This document shows, piece by piece, positions 1 through 9,943 of a stretch of 64,000 nt of DNA; the stretch's first letter is position 1, and each line of letters starts with the position of its first letter. The notes beneath the pieces are model-generated. The model was not told the DNA's origin and did not search any database. It saw only the letters and a list, made by a program, of their open reading frames with translations. Where the stretch lies: NCBI GenBank assembly GCA_022651005.1, contig JALCQD010000002.1:310001-374000 (forward strand), in the 5' to 3' direction. The position numbers were made by a program, and so were the translations under genes. This DNA is from Bifidobacteriaceae bacterium. GTDB lineage: Bacteria; Actinomycetota; Actinomycetes; Actinomycetales; Bifidobacteriaceae.

Positions 1-1
1 G

Positions 2-496
2 ATGGGCAGCGCAAAGAAGATCCTTAAAGAGTTGGTGAGCAAGCGCATCGAGAAGCTTGACGCTCTTGGTGTTCCTACCGGAGCCGAGCGAGAGCGCATC
101 ATTACAATCGCTTCCATCGCGGAAGGCGAAGTCAACAAGTCTGAATATTACCCAAAGGTAGTGCGAGTCATCCTCAACCGCCTCGACAAGGATATGGCTC
201 TTGGAATGGACTCCGTGGTGGCGTACGGCAATGACGTCGCTCCCCGTGAGCTCACCACGAAGATGCTGGAGGACACGAGCAATCCGTACAATTCTCGCGT
301 CAAGAAGGGGCTTCCGCCCACTCCCATTAACAACCCGGGAGACGAGACGCTTACTGCTGCCATGAACCCGGCAAGCGGTGACTGGTTGTACTTCGTCACC
401 GTCAATCTTGATACCGGTGAAACGAAGTTCACCTCAAGTGCTTCTCAGTTCAAGAAGTACTCCGAGGAATATCAGGCGTGGGAAAAGAAGAACTGA
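2..496 (+). CDS. mltG: Endolytic murein transglycosylase MltG, C-terminal part
   Basis: This is the C-terminal 164 residues or so of an MltG/YceG-family lytic transglycosylase, a membrane-anchored enzyme that cleaves nascent peptidoglycan strands. The family core is visible: ASIAEGEV (the Glu after ASIA matches the catalytic Glu of ASIVEKE in characterised members), then YYPKVVRVILNRL, a PYNSR segment and LPPTPINNPG followed by AMNPASGDWLYFV. The reading frame is open to the left edge, so the ATG at base 2 is probably an internal Met and the membrane anchor lies outside the window. In Actinobacteria mltG commonly sits just before the shikimate genes, which agrees with aroC-aroKB-aroQ downstream. 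Family assignment is firm; the true start cannot be seen. Confidence 0.9.
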   Translation: MGSAKKILKELVSKRIEKLDALGVPTGAERERIITIASIAEGEVNKSEYYPKVVRVILNRLDKDMALGMDSVVAYGNDVAPRELTTKMLEDTSNPYNSRVKKGLPPTPINNPGDETLTAAMNPASGDWLYFVTVNLDTGETKFTSSASQFKKYSEEYQAWEKKN

Positions 497-511
497 CGGA
501 TCACCTACAGC

Positions 512-1003
512 TCACCAAACGGCTGCCATCACATAGGTGAGAACTGCCGCCGCAACAATGACGGGAACAAAGGGAATACTTGCGGCACCGCGTTGCGTAT
601 CAGTGGTGTGATTGTGACTGCGGCTATGACTGCAGCTGTGCGCGCTCACCAACAGTGTTGCTAATCCAATAAGTCCCATGAGCAACCACCACACACAGAG
701 GCCTGCGATTCCGTGAAACATCGCGATTCCCACAGCCATGAGCGTGGTGGCGGTGGCATCTCCCAGGCCAATGGCTCCGGGACGAATAAGGGTGAGAACA
801 AGCTGCACCAGGCCGCAGCACAGCGCAAGAACGATTGCCGTGCCCAGTTTCTGCCACGAGAACAATGCGACGGCGGCAAAAACGAGAATCTGCGACACGA
901 ATCCCGCGGCGACAACGGAGCGGGGAACCCTCCGGGTGCGCACGTCAGTGACGCACAGCAGAACGGCCGCTATGAGACTGGGCATCAGACTGAGGTAGTG
1001 CAT
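512..1003 (-). CDS. Short A24-family prepilin peptidase-like membrane protein
   Basis: A 163-residue polytopic membrane protein resembling the peptidase half of type IV prepilin leader peptidases. The two aspartate motifs of A24 proteases are present: D in TDVRTRRVP after the first membrane helix (about residue 20) and GLGD near residue 81. The N-terminal Cys-rich methylase domain of full-length PilD enzymes is absent, as in many actinobacterial TadV/CpaA-type peptidases. A His/Ser-rich loop (SAHSCSHSRSHNH, about residues 120-132) lies before the last helix and is unusual. It is encoded opposite to its neighbours and no pilin or Tad genes occur in the window, so its substrate is unknown. It could process Tad/Flp pilins or competence pseudopilins encoded elsewhere. 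Confidence 0.72.
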   Translation of the reverse strand: MHYLSLMPSLIAAVLLCVTDVRTRRVPRSVVAAGFVSQILVFAAVALFSWQKLGTAIVLALCCGLVQLVLTLIRPGAIGLGDATATTLMAVGIAMFHGIAGLCVWWLLMGLIGLATLLVSAHSCSHSRSHNHTTDTQRGAASIPFVPVIVAAAVLTYVMAAVW

Positions 1004-1085
1004 TGGCTAGTATGGTCTTTCAGTGTGGGCGTTAGAGGAATAGGCCTTCAAAAACGAGTTCGAGTGATGCGTGGAAAGGGTTGCC

Positions 1086-2279
1086 ATGTTGCGTTGGCAG
1101 ACAGCGGGGGAGTCTCACGGGGAGGCGCTCGTCGCCATGATCGAGGGCCTGCCGTCGGGTGTAAAAGTCACCTCAGACGATATTAAGTCTGCTTTGGCCC
1201 GCCGTCGACTCGGTTATGGCCGCGGTGCACGCATGAGTTTCGAACAGGATCAGGTGCGCGTGCTCACCGGCGTGCGACATGGCTCCACCCTGGGCTCTCC
1301 GCTTGCCGTAGAGATTGGCAATACCGAATGGCCCAAGTGGGAAGAGATCATGAGCACGGATCCGCTTCCCGAAGGCACAGTTCTGAAGGATACGGGACGT
1401 AACGCGCCGTTGAGCCGTCCGCGCCCCGGTCATGCCGATCTCACCGGCATGCGTAAGTACGCCTTCACCGATTCGCGCCCCATTCTTGAGCGGTCCTCGG
1501 CCCGAGAGACGGCGTCGCGCGTGGCATTGGGGCAGATTGCCGCCAACTTCCTCGAGCAGACGATTGGCATTCGCACGATTTCACACGTTGTGTCTCTGGG
1601 GAAGGCCGAGGCGAGCGGTGCAACGCCGCTTCCGACTCCCGATGACCGTGCCGCACTCGACGCCTCGCCGACGCATACCCTGGATAAAGCTGCAGAGAAG
1701 GCAATGATTGCCGAAGTGGATGCAGCCAAGAAAGACGGTGATACCCTTGGCGGCGTCGTGGAGGTTCTTGCTTACGGTGTTCCAGCAGGACTGGGGACAT
1801 ACGTGGAATCTGATCGCAGGCTCGATGCCGCACTCGCCAGCGCGCTCATGGGCATTCAGGCGGTCAAGGGCGTTGAGATCGGCGACGGCTTCAAAGAGGC
1901 CTTCCGACGTGGCACTGAGGCTATGGATGAGATCGAGATTGGCCCCGACGGCACCATCACGCGCCTGACGAACCGTGCAGGTGGTCTTGAAGGCAGCATG
2001 TCCAACGGTGAAATCATCCGCGTGCGTGCTGCGCTCAAGCCGATTTCCTCGGTTCCCAAGGCACGCAAGACGGTGGACGTTCTCACAGGAGAACCGGCGG
2101 TTGCCATCAATCAGCGCTCCGACACTACTGCGGTGGTTCCCGCTGCGGTCGTGGCAGAGGCTATGGTGAGACTCACTCTGGCGCAGTTCGTCCTCGAGAA
2201 GTTCGGCGGCGACTCTGTGGGAGAAGTCACCAGAAATTACGAAGGCTACGTCAATTCGTGGCCCGAACACCTTCGCTGA
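1086..2279 (+). CDS. aroC: Chorismate synthase
   Basis: Converts 5-enolpyruvylshikimate-3-phosphate to chorismate, the last common step of aromatic synthesis, using reduced FMN. The N-terminus [12 protein letters not shown] holds signature 1 with the conserved His (residue 11). [12 protein letters not shown] (residues 39-50) is signature 2, and RSDTTAVVP near the C-terminus matches signature 3. The length of 397 residues is typical. ATG at 1086 is chosen over an in-frame GTG at 1071 because GGAAAGGG lies at 1073-1080 with good spacing and because actinobacterial homologues begin MLRW. It is followed after 16 bases by aroKB and then aroQ, forming a shikimate operon. Confidence 0.97.
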   Translation: MLRWQTAGESHGEALVAMIEGLPSGVKVTSDDIKSALARRRLGYGRGARMSFEQDQVRVLTGVRHGSTLGSPLAVEIGNTEWPKWEEIMSTDPLPEGTVLKDTGRNAPLSRPRPGHADLTGMRKYAFTDSRPILERSSARETASRVALGQIAANFLEQTIGIRTISHVVSLGKAEASGATPLPTPDDRAALDASPTHTLDKAAEKAMIAEVDAAKKDGDTLGGVVEVLAYGVPAGLGTYVESDRRLDAALASALMGIQAVKGVEIGDGFKEAFRRGTEAMDEIEIGPDGTITRLTNRAGGLEGSMSNGEIIRVRAALKPISSVPKARKTVDVLTGEPAVAINQRSDTTAVVPAAVVAEAMVRLTLAQFVLEKFGGDSVGEVTRNYEGYVNSWPEHLR

Positions 2280-2295
2280 GAGTGCCGCACACGTC

Positions 2296-3942
2296 ATGAA
2301 ACCAACCCCTTCCACGAGAATCCCCAGAGCGGTGTTCATCGGCATGCCCGGATCCGGGAAAACGCGCATCGGTCGCGAACTCGCCGGTGTTCTCAAGGTG
2401 CCGTTCAAGGATTCTGACGTCGAAATCGAGATGCAGGAATCCATCACGATTCCTGAGCTCTTCGCCACTCGAGGTGAAGCCGTCTTCCGATCCATCGAAG
2501 CCGAACTCATCATGAGTCGTCTCTCTGGATTTGAAGGCGTGCTGTCCCTCGGTGGTGGCGCGCCTATGACGGCGTCGGTGCAGGACGGATTGCGCCGCTA
2601 TGCGCAGTCTGGCGGCATGGTCATCTTCCTGGACGCAGATCCTCGTGAGGCGATTTCACGTGCGGGGCGGTCTGGGAACAGACCGTTGCTGGCGCATGAT
2701 GCCGCGGCGAAGTGGCGCTCCCTGGCTTCTGTGAGAACGCCGGTTTTCAGCGATTTGGCAACGTTGCGTATCAAGACGAAAGGATTCAGCCCCATGGAAG
2801 TGGCGAGCAGCATCGAATCGGAATTGTACGAACACGTGGTGCATGTGGGGGGAGCTGATCCGTACGACGTCGTCATCGGTAACGACGTCCTCGAGGGCGG
2901 TGTGGCGCACAGTGGTCTTGCCGCAGCCGTCGGAGAGGCCGCGCACAAGGTGGCGTTGATTCATACTGAGCCGGTGAGAATGCATGCGGACAGGGCTCTC
3001 AGCCTGCTGAATGAGTCTGGGTACAAGGTTACAGATATCACCATTCCTGACGCTGAAGAGGGCAAGACCATCGACGTCATGAGCTCTATTTGGCACACAC
3101 TGGGCGAAGAAGGATTCACTCGCTCCGACGCCATCGTGGGCCTTGGCGGGGGAGCGGCCACCGACGTCGCTGGCTTCGCTGCGGCGACATGGATGCGCGG
3201 CATCCGTTACGTGAACTGCCCGACGTCTCTTCTGGCCATGGTGGATGCTTCCACCGGTGGCAAAACGGGCATCAATACGCCCCTAGGCAAGAACCTCGTG
3301 GGCAGCTTCTACACGCCTGCTGCCGTGTTCGCTGACATGACGACGCTTGCCACTCTTCCGAACGACATCTTTGTGGAGGGGCTCGGGGAGGTCACCAAGT
3401 CCGGTTTCATCATGGATACGCACATTCTCGACCTGCTGGAATCGCACTCGAGAGTCTTGCGGGACTTTGATGCGTCGAACCTCACGGGGGCGCAGCGTGC
3501 GGTGATTGCGGATCTCATTCGTCGTACGGTCACCGTGAAGTCCAAGCACGTCAGCACGGATCTCAAAGAATCGGGCCTGCGCGAATTCCTCAACTATGGG
3601 CACACTCTGGCTCATGCCATCGAACAGATTGAGCACTTCACGTGGCGGCATGGCCAGGCGGTTGCCGTCGGTATGGTGTTCGCAGCAGAGCTCTCGAATC
3701 TCACGGGGCACTTGGATCGAGAGGCGGTGGATTATCATCGCCGGCTGCTCTCAAGCCTCGGTCTGCGCACCAGCTGGGATGGTGGCACTTTCGACCAGGT
3801 ACTGGAACTCATGCACCGGGACAAGAAGGCTCGCGGCAACGAGCTGCGTTTTGTGGTCCTGGAGAGCATTGGTCATCCGATGCATCTCGATAACCCACCG
3901 CTCGATGCGGTGCGCGAGGCTTTCAACCGCATCAGAAAATAA
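2296..3942 (+). CDS. aroKB: Bifunctional shikimate kinase / 3-dehydroquinate synthase
   Basis: A 548-residue fusion of two shikimate-pathway enzymes. The first ~170 residues are shikimate kinase: P-loop GMPGSGKT (16-23), the DSDVEIE segment, the [10 protein letters not shown] motif and LGGGAP. From about residue 180 the protein is 3-dehydroquinate synthase: [11 protein letters not shown] near 283 (NAD binding), GGKTGINT near 321 and the metal-ligand region [11 protein letters not shown] around 433-443. Separate AroK and AroB are usual in bacteria; a fused AroKB is known in bifidobacteria. The protein catalyses steps 2 and 5 of the pathway. It lies between aroC and aroQ in one transcription unit. 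The Shine-Dalgarno sequence is weak, which suggests coupling to aroC translation. Confidence 0.95.
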   Translation: MKPTPSTRIPRAVFIGMPGSGKTRIGRELAGVLKVPFKDSDVEIEMQESITIPELFATRGEAVFRSIEAELIMSRLSGFEGVLSLGGGAPMTASVQDGLRRYAQSGGMVIFLDADPREAISRAGRSGNRPLLAHDAAAKWRSLASVRTPVFSDLATLRIKTKGFSPMEVASSIESELYEHVVHVGGADPYDVVIGNDVLEGGVAHSGLAAAVGEAAHKVALIHTEPVRMHADRALSLLNESGYKVTDITIPDAEEGKTIDVMSSIWHTLGEEGFTRSDAIVGLGGGAATDVAGFAAATWMRGIRYVNCPTSLLAMVDASTGGKTGINTPLGKNLVGSFYTPAAVFADMTTLATLPNDIFVEGLGEVTKSGFIMDTHILDLLESHSRVLRDFDASNLTGAQRAVIADLIRRTVTVKSKHVSTDLKESGLREFLNYGHTLAHAIEQIEHFTWRHGQAVAVGMVFAAELSNLTGHLDREAVDYHRRLLSSLGLRTSWDGGTFDQVLELMHRDKKARGNELRFVVLESIGHPMHLDNPPLDAVREAFNRIRK

Positions 3943-3953
3943 GGGGATTCATC

Positions 3954-4445
3954 ATGAGTGAGCAGCAGGCAGTATCTGTGGCACAGCCAGAGCCGCACAA
4001 AGTCGTGGTCGTCAACGGTCCCAATCTGGGTCGTCTCGGCGTGCGTGAGCCGGAAATCTATGGTCACGCAACCCTGGAAACCCTGCGTGAAAAGTGCACC
4101 GCATGGGGAGCACAGCTGGGATTGGACGTCGAAGTGCGTCAGAGCGATGACGAAGCGGAAGTCATTCATTGGATGCATCAGGCGGTGGACGAGCAGACGG
4201 ACATCGTGCTCAATCCCGCGGCCTTCACCCACTACAGCTACGGGCTTGCCGACGCCGCAGCCCAAGTGACGGACGAGGGACTCACACTCGTCGAGGTTCA
4301 CATCTCAAATCCTGCATCACGAGAGAGTTTCCGGCGACACTCCGTGATCTCACCCGTGGCAACCGGCACCATTACGGGCTTTGGCTTCAATGGATACCAT
4401 CTGGCGCTCGAAGCAATCGCCGCGAGAGGAAAAAACGTCAGGTAG
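3954..4445 (+). CDS. aroQ: Type II 3-dehydroquinate dehydratase
   Basis: Third shikimate step: removes water from 3-dehydroquinate to give 3-dehydroshikimate. The type II fold is shown by VVVNGPNLGRLGVREPEIYG (residues 17-37), whose Tyr36 corresponds to the catalytic lid-loop Tyr, then NPAAFTHYSYGLADA, and VEVHISNPASRESFRRHS with the active-site His. At 163 residues it is slightly longer than the usual 145-155 because of an extra N-terminal 15 residues; a start nearer VVVVNGP is not offered by a better codon. ATG 3954 is preceded by AAGGGGATTC, a reasonable ribosome-binding site. It closes the aroC-aroKB-aroQ operon. Confidence 0.95.
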   Translation: MSEQQAVSVAQPEPHKVVVVNGPNLGRLGVREPEIYGHATLETLREKCTAWGAQLGLDVEVRQSDDEAEVIHWMHQAVDEQTDIVLNPAAFTHYSYGLADAAAQVTDEGLTLVEVHISNPASRESFRRHSVISPVATGTITGFGFNGYHLALEAIAARGKNVR

Positions 4446-4465
4446 TGCTGATATGCTGAAGTTCC

Positions 4466-6121
4466 ATGGTTAAACAACATGGAATTCCCCAGCAGCACAT
4501 CACAAAACACATTTTTGTCACTGGTGGTGTCGTCTCTTCACTGGGCAAAGGTCTCACCGCTTCCTCCCTCGGACGTCTGCTTCGCAGCAGGGGAATCCGC
4601 GTTCTTCAGCAAAAACTCGATCCCTACATCAATGTCGATCCCGGCACAATGAATCCCTTCCAGCATGGAGAGGTCTATGTGACGGAAGACGGCGCCGAGA
4701 CGGATCTTGACATCGGCCACTACGAGCGCTTCCTTGACGTGTTCCTTTCTCAACGCGCCAACGTCACCACCGGTCAGGTGTATCAAAACGTGCTGCGCAA
4801 GGAGCGCGCGGGCGAATATCTGGGCCAATGCGTTCAGGTGATTCCTCACATCACCGGTGAAATCAAGGCGCGCATGCGTGCCCAGGCTTCTGACGACGTC
4901 GACGTCATCATCACCGAAATCGGTGGCACCGTGGGCGACATCGAATCCCAGCCCTTCATGGAGGCAGCACGCGAGGTGCGTCGCGAAATCGGACCACAGA
5001 ACTGCATGTTCGTGCACGTTTCCCTGGTTCCTTACATCGCCGCCGCCCATGAGCTCAAGACCAAGCCCACGCAGCACTCCGTCATGATGCTGCGCCAGCT
5101 CGGCATCACCCCAGACGCACTCGTTCTACGGTCGGATCGCCCGCTCAACCAGGCCATCAAGGACAAGATCTCGCTGATGTGCGACGTCGACGGCGAAGGT
5201 GTGGTCAACTGCGTGGATGCCCCGAGCATCTATGACGTCCCGAAGATCCTCTTCAACGAGGGCCTTGACACCTATGTGGTGCGCAAGCTTGGCTTGCCGT
5301 TCCACGATGTGAATTGGGCCGAGTGGGGAGAGCTCCTCGAGCGCGTTCACAACCCGAAGACTGAGGTCTCCGTGGCCATCGTCGGCAAGTACATCGATCT
5401 GCCCGACGCCTATCTTTCCGTTACCGAGGCACTCAAGGCCGGCGGTTTCGCTAACTGGGCCAAGGTCAACATCAAGTGGGTCCAGGCCGATACCTGCGAA
5501 ACCATGGAGGGCGCACAGAAGAACCTGGGCGACGTCGATGGCATCGTGGTTCCGGGAGGCTTTGGTATCCGCGGCATTGAAGGCAAGATCGGTGCACTGC
5601 GTTGGGCTCGCGAGAAGAAAGTTCCCGCGCTTGGTCTGTGCCTCGGCCTGCAGTCCATGGTCATCGAATACGCACGCAACGTCCTCGGTCTTGAGGACGC
5701 GAATTCCTCCGAGTTCGAGCCCGACGCCACCAATCCTGTGATCGCCACGATGGAAGAGCAGAAGGAAATCGTGTCCGGCAAGGGAGACATGGGCCACACC
5801 ATGCGTCTGGGAAGCTATCCGGCAGAACTTCAAGAGGATTCTCTTGTAGCGGAACTGTACGGCACCACTCACGTCACCGAGCGTCACCGTCACCGCTACG
5901 AGGTAAACATCGCCTACAAGGCGCAATTGCAAGAGGCTGGCCTGCGAATCTCCGGCACAAGCCCCGACGGAGAGCTCACGGAATTCGTTGAATTGCCGCA
6001 GGAAACACACCCCTTCTATGTCGGCACCCAAGCACATCCTGAGTTCAAGTCGCGCCCGACCAAGCCTCACCCACTGTTTGCAGGCTTGATCTCGGCAGCG
6101 CTCGATCATCAAGGAAAATAG
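4466..6121 (+). CDS. pyrG: CTP synthase (glutamine-hydrolysing)
   Basis: Forms CTP from UTP, ATP and glutamine. The synthetase domain begins with [20 protein letters not shown] and continues with [13 protein letters not shown] and [16 protein letters not shown]. The class I glutamine amidotransferase domain holds the nucleophile Cys392 in LCLGLQ and the His-Glu pair in AHPEF near the C-terminus, with GGFGIRG for the oxyanion region. The length of 551 residues is typical. It starts 20 bases after aroQ, and sufB follows after only 12 bases, so read-through from pyrG into the suf genes is likely. No pyrG-type attenuator was recognised. Confidence 0.97.
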   Translation: MVKQHGIPQQHITKHIFVTGGVVSSLGKGLTASSLGRLLRSRGIRVLQQKLDPYINVDPGTMNPFQHGEVYVTEDGAETDLDIGHYERFLDVFLSQRANVTTGQVYQNVLRKERAGEYLGQCVQVIPHITGEIKARMRAQASDDVDVIITEIGGTVGDIESQPFMEAAREVRREIGPQNCMFVHVSLVPYIAAAHELKTKPTQHSVMMLRQLGITPDALVLRSDRPLNQAIKDKISLMCDVDGEGVVNCVDAPSIYDVPKILFNEGLDTYVVRKLGLPFHDVNWAEWGELLERVHNPKTEVSVAIVGKYIDLPDAYLSVTEALKAGGFANWAKVNIKWVQADTCETMEGAQKNLGDVDGIVVPGGFGIRGIEGKIGALRWAREKKVPALGLCLGLQSMVIEYARNVLGLEDANSSEFEPDATNPVIATMEEQKEIVSGKGDMGHTMRLGSYPAELQEDSLVAELYGTTHVTERHRHRYEVNIAYKAQLQEAGLRISGTSPDGELTEFVELPQETHPFYVGTQAHPEFKSRPTKPHPLFAGLISAALDHQGK

Positions 6122-6133
6122 GAGGCGCCCTCA

Positions 6134-7654
6134 GTGGCAGAGAAGACCACGGACTCCTCGGCTTCTGCAGCCGGTACAAAGCAGGCTGCAGACGTCGAGA
6201 TGAGCCAATACGTCGCCGACCGCGAACGTGTGAACGAAGACAAGATCAAGCAAGACGACAAGATCATCTCCGAGTTCGGCGAATATTCCTACGGTTGGCA
6301 TGATTCTGATGCAGCAGGTGAAGCTGCGAAAAAAGGAATCAGCGAAGAGGTTGTTCGCGAGATTTCGGCAGACAAGCATGAGCCCCAGTGGATGTTGGAC
6401 TACCGTCTGGCAGGCTACAAGGCGTTCCTCGACAAGCCCATGCCCGATTGGGGAGTGGACCTGAAGGGTTTCAACGCTCAGGACTTCAAGTACTACGTGA
6501 AGCCGCTGGATAAGCAGGCGAAATCGTGGGACGATTTGCCGCCGGACATCAAGAACACCTACGACCGTCTAGGAATTCCAGAGGCCGAAAAGAAGCGTCT
6601 GGTGTCAGGCGTCGCGGCGCAGTATGAGTCCGAGGTCATCTATAACTCCATTCGAGAGGATCTGAAGGCGCAGGGCGTCATCTTCCTCGATACGGATGCC
6701 GCGGTTCAGCAGTATCCCGATCTGGTGAAGAAGTACTTCACCACCGTGGTGCCAGTCGACGATAACAAGTTCGCCGGCCTCAACACGGCGGCGTGGTCGG
6801 GTGGATCCTTCGTGTACGTCCCCAAGGGCGTTCACGTCGAGATCCCACTGCAGGCCTACTTCCGCATCAACACTCCAGCAATGGGGCAGTTCGAACGCAC
6901 ATTGATCATCGCCGATGAAGGCTCCTACGTCCACTACGTGGAAGGCTGCACGGCGCCGATCTATTCACAGGACTCGCTGCACGCCGCCGTCGTGGAAATC
7001 GTGGTGGAGAAGAACGCTCGCGTTCGCTACACCACCGTGCAAAATTGGTCCAACAACGTCTACAACCTGGTGACGCAGCGTGCTTACGTCAAAGAGGGTG
7101 GCACCATGGAATGGGTCGATGGAAACATCGGCTCGAAGGCCACCATGAAGTATCCTGCGTGCATCCTGGCGGGCCCTTACGCCAAGGCGGAAACCATGTC
7201 CATTGGCTTCGCCGGCAAGGGTCAGTATCAGGACACGGGTGCAAAGATGATTCATCTTGCTCCTCACACCAGCTCCACTATTGTGGCGAAGTCCATTTCC
7301 AAGGACGCCGGCCGTTCCGCCTACCGCGGCTTGGTCAAAATCGTCAAGGGAGCCGAGGGCGCGCACTCCTCCGTGGTATGCGACGCTTTGCTCGTTGACG
7401 ACTATTCGCGTTCCGACACTTATCCGCACGTCGACGTCCGTGAGGACGACGTCACCATGGCGCACGAGGCGACGGTGTCCAAGGTGTCCGAGGATCAGCT
7501 GTTCTACCTCATGAGCCGTGGCATCGAAGAAAAGGAAGCCATGGGCATGATTGTGCGTGGCTTCGTGGAGCCAATCTCCAAGCTGCTGCCGATGGAATAT
7601 GCGCTTGAGCTTAACCGTCTCGTTGAGCTTCAGATGGAAGGATCGGTGGGCTGA
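6134..7654 (+). CDS. sufB: Fe-S cluster assembly scaffold protein SufB
   Basis: Core scaffold of the SUF system, which with SufC and SufD builds Fe-S clusters for transfer to target proteins in the cytosol. The SufB/SufD beta-helix family is clear from [36 protein letters not shown] and the C-terminal [18 protein letters not shown]. The Cys in EGCTAP matches a conserved SufB position. At 506 residues it is a little longer than the usual 470-480, with an acidic, Ala/Ser-rich N-terminal leader of about 30 residues. GTG at 6134 is used; AGGAGG lies at 6119-6124. sufD follows after 2 bases. Confidence 0.96.
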   Translation: MAEKTTDSSASAAGTKQAADVEMSQYVADRERVNEDKIKQDDKIISEFGEYSYGWHDSDAAGEAAKKGISEEVVREISADKHEPQWMLDYRLAGYKAFLDKPMPDWGVDLKGFNAQDFKYYVKPLDKQAKSWDDLPPDIKNTYDRLGIPEAEKKRLVSGVAAQYESEVIYNSIREDLKAQGVIFLDTDAAVQQYPDLVKKYFTTVVPVDDNKFAGLNTAAWSGGSFVYVPKGVHVEIPLQAYFRINTPAMGQFERTLIIADEGSYVHYVEGCTAPIYSQDSLHAAVVEIVVEKNARVRYTTVQNWSNNVYNLVTQRAYVKEGGTMEWVDGNIGSKATMKYPACILAGPYAKAETMSIGFAGKGQYQDTGAKMIHLAPHTSSTIVAKSISKDAGRSAYRGLVKIVKGAEGAHSSVVCDALLVDDYSRSDTYPHVDVREDDVTMAHEATVSKVSEDQLFYLMSRGIEEKEAMGMIVRGFVEPISKLLPMEYALELNRLVELQMEGSVG

Positions 7655-7656
7655 TC

Positions 7657-8886
7657 ATGACTGATGCAGCATCTCAAGAAGTGTCCATGCCCGTTTTCGA
7701 TCCGGCCGATCCGTACAAGGTCCCGGCGTTCATGCCGTCCAGCGCCGACAAGGAGCCGCGTTCCTTCTCACCGGACGCGTTCGCCATTCCCACTCGCAAG
7801 ATTGACGATTGGCGTTACACGCCGGTAGAGCGCATCTCTGAGTTCTTCGACGTGTTCACACCGTCGAACCGCACCAAGGTTTCTGCGAGCTTCATTGATG
7901 GATCGCCACTTTCTGATGGGGTTCGTTTCCGTGCTCTCGACAAGACGCAGGCGCCTGTTGGTACGGTTCTGAAGCCGTCGGACCGCGCTGCGGCCGTTCA
8001 GTGGGTCTCCACTGAAAAGGCGTATGCGGTGGAGGTCACAGCTGATCAGCCGAGTCCGATTTTGATAAACGTGGAGGGCGCGGGACTCGATCTCGATGCC
8101 GTCCAGATTGCCATCACCGTGGCCGCTGACGTTCATGCCGACATCGTTGTGGAGCACTCTGGTGTGGCTCGTCTTGCCGAAGGCATTGAGCTGAGCACGG
8201 GTGCACATTCCGAAGTTTCTTTCACATCGACCCAGGAATGGGCGAAGGGTTCCAAGCACGTAGGCTCTCACAGGCTGCACGTAGGGGAAGGCGCTCATCT
8301 GCGCCATTCCGTTGTGACCTTGGGTGGCGACGTCGTACGTTTGCGCATGGATCAAGATTTCGGTGGTCCGGAAGGCAACCTCAATATGCTTGGCATCTAC
8401 TTTGTGGATCCCGGCCAGCACATGGAACACCGCACGATGGTGGTGCACAATTACCCAGAGTGCAAGTCCCGTGTGGTGTACAAGGGTGCGCTTGACGGTA
8501 AAGACGCGCATTCCACCTGGGTTGGCAATGCGCTTATCCAGCCATCCGCTCCAGGAACGGATTCGTACGAACTCAATCGCAACCTCGTGCTCACCCCGGG
8601 CGCCATTGCCGATTCAGAGCCGAACCTCGAGATCGAGAACGGCAACATCGTGGGAGCAGGCCACGCCAGCTCTGTCGGCCGTTTCGACGACGAGGAACTG
8701 TTCTACCTGCAATCCCGCGGAATTCCCGAGATTGAGGCGCGCAAGCTTGTGGTGCGTGGATTCTTTGGAGAATTGGTTGACCAGATCGGCATTGCGGAGA
8801 TTTCAGACCACCTCATGGGTGTTATTGACCGCAGGCTCGCTCGCGGCGAGTCAGATGAAATGAAGTTAGTTTTGGAGGAGAACTGA
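7657..8886 (+). CDS. sufD: Fe-S cluster assembly protein SufD
   Basis: Partner of SufB in the SufBC2D complex, involved in iron acquisition and cluster assembly. The C-terminal family region is present: GKDAHSTWVGNALIQP, ELNRNLVLTPGAIADSEPNLEIENGNIVGAGHASSVG is abbreviated here by its landmarks PNLEIEN and GHASSVG, followed by DEELFYLQSRGIPEIEARKLVVRGFF. The invariant His of GHASSVG matches the functional SufD His. The 409-residue length is normal for the actinobacterial type. It is tightly packed between sufB (2-base gap) and sufC (1-base gap), indicating one transcript and balanced subunit synthesis. Confidence 0.94.
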   Translation: MTDAASQEVSMPVFDPADPYKVPAFMPSSADKEPRSFSPDAFAIPTRKIDDWRYTPVERISEFFDVFTPSNRTKVSASFIDGSPLSDGVRFRALDKTQAPVGTVLKPSDRAAAVQWVSTEKAYAVEVTADQPSPILINVEGAGLDLDAVQIAITVAADVHADIVVEHSGVARLAEGIELSTGAHSEVSFTSTQEWAKGSKHVGSHRLHVGEGAHLRHSVVTLGGDVVRLRMDQDFGGPEGNLNMLGIYFVDPGQHMEHRTMVVHNYPECKSRVVYKGALDGKDAHSTWVGNALIQPSAPGTDSYELNRNLVLTPGAIADSEPNLEIENGNIVGAGHASSVGRFDDEELFYLQSRGIPEIEARKLVVRGFFGELVDQIGIAEISDHLMGVIDRRLARGESDEMKLVLEEN

Positions 8887-8887
8887 T

Positions 8888-9670
8888 ATGCAGCACACTC
8901 TCGAAATCAAGGATCTGCACGCCGCGGTCGAGACAAAGGAAGGCCGCAAGGAGATTCTGAAGGGCGTCAATCTCACGGTGCACTCCGGTGAGACGCACGC
9001 CATCATGGGTCCTAATGGCTCAGGAAAGTCCACGCTGGCCTACACGCTGGCAGGTCATCCCAAGTACGAGGTGGAATCCGGCCAGGCGTTGTTGGATGGC
9101 GAGGATCTGCTGAAGATGAAGCCCGACGAGCGCGCCAAGGCGGGCCTTTTTCTCGCCATGCAGTATCCCGTCGAGGTTCCCGGCGTATCCATGACTAACT
9201 TCCTGCGCACTGCAAAAACCGAAGTTGACGGCAAGGCGCCCGCAATTCGTTCGTGGGTCAAGGATCTGCAGGGCTCTATGAAGAAGCTGCGCATGGATCC
9301 GAAGTTCGCCCAACGCTCGGTCAACGAGGGCTTCTCCGGCGGCGAGAAGAAGCGTGCAGAGGTGCTTCAGCTTGAGCTGCTCAAGCCCAAGTTCGCCATT
9401 CTCGACGAGACTGACTCCGGCCTCGACGTTGACGCACTGCGCATCGTCTCCGAAGGCGTGAATCGTGCCAAAGAGGATAACGACTTCGGCATCCTCATGG
9501 TGACGCACTACACGCGCATTCTGCGTTACATCAAGCCAGACATTGTGCACGTGTTCGCCGATGGACGCTTCATCAAGACCGGTGGGCCTGAATTGGCTGA
9601 CGAACTGGAAGAGACTGGGTATGATCAGTATCTTCCGGAGGGATCCGATTCGGAGTCCGCGCTGGCGTAG
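8888..9670 (+). CDS. sufC: Fe-S assembly ATPase SufC
   Basis: ABC-type ATPase that drives conformational change in the SufBCD scaffold; it is not a transporter and has no membrane segment. Walker A is GPNGSGKST (residues 41-49), the signature is FSGGEKKR, and Walker B is FAILDETDSGLD, where the SufC-specific DETDSGLD replaces the usual DEP. The H-loop His is in MVTHYTRIL. The 260-residue length is typical. It is the last gene of the first suf cluster; sufS follows only after a 0.39 kb spacer with several strong inverted repeats. Confidence 0.97.
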   Translation: MQHTLEIKDLHAAVETKEGRKEILKGVNLTVHSGETHAIMGPNGSGKSTLAYTLAGHPKYEVESGQALLDGEDLLKMKPDERAKAGLFLAMQYPVEVPGVSMTNFLRTAKTEVDGKAPAIRSWVKDLQGSMKKLRMDPKFAQRSVNEGFSGGEKKRAEVLQLELLKPKFAILDETDSGLDVDALRIVSEGVNRAKEDNDFGILMVTHYTRILRYIKPDIVHVFADGRFIKTGGPELADELEETGYDQYLPEGSDSESALA

Positions 9671-9690
9671 TAAGCGTAAGCGCGTATTCG

Positions 9691-9816
9691 CTTTCTGAAG
9701 AGAAAAGCTGTTCTCCGACACGCTCAAGGGATACTAAAGCGAGTCGGTTCATCAGAACCGACTCCCACCCGCAGGCCGAGTCTTTAAGTCGGAGAACAGC
9801 TTTTCTCTTCAGAAAG
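9691..9816. repeat. Nested inverted repeat: perfect 29-bp arms around a 10-bp hairpin
   Basis: Bases 9691-9719 and 9788-9816 are perfect reverse complements over 29 bp (left arm begins CTTTCTGAAGAGAAAAGC). Between them, 9741-9750 (GAGTCGGTTC) and 9755-9764 form a second perfect 10-bp hairpin with loop ATCA. It starts 20 bases after the sufC stop codon. The inner hairpin lacks a following T-run, so a simple intrinsic terminator is not obvious. I see no target-site duplication, so a miniature transposon is possible but not supported. Confidence 0.85.
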
Positions 9817-9821
9817 CTCCG

Positions 9822-9861
9822 TTCCGCCCATTCCCTTTTTAGGGAAGGAAGGGGAGCGGAA
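9822..9861. repeat. Small nested hairpin in the sufC-sufS spacer
   Basis: TTCCGC (9822-9827) pairs with GCGGAA (9856-9861), and inside it TTCCCT (9831-9836) pairs with AGGGAA (9841-9846) around TTTT. It is the middle of three consecutive inverted-repeat structures that fill most of this non-coding stretch. It may contribute to transcript processing or pausing between sufC and sufS. Confidence 0.5.
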
Positions 9862-9943
9862 ATTGGTAAGTGAGTTCGAGATTTTCATTGACTTGAGGGG
9901 ATCTCGGCAGTAGAAGTTGTAAGCGGTATAACAACGCTCTAGT

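Noticed and set aside
1581-2513. 310-codon minus-strand frame over aroC
   Set aside because: It is a codon-bias shadow of aroC/aroKB; no family features, and it covers strong coding sequence on the other strand.
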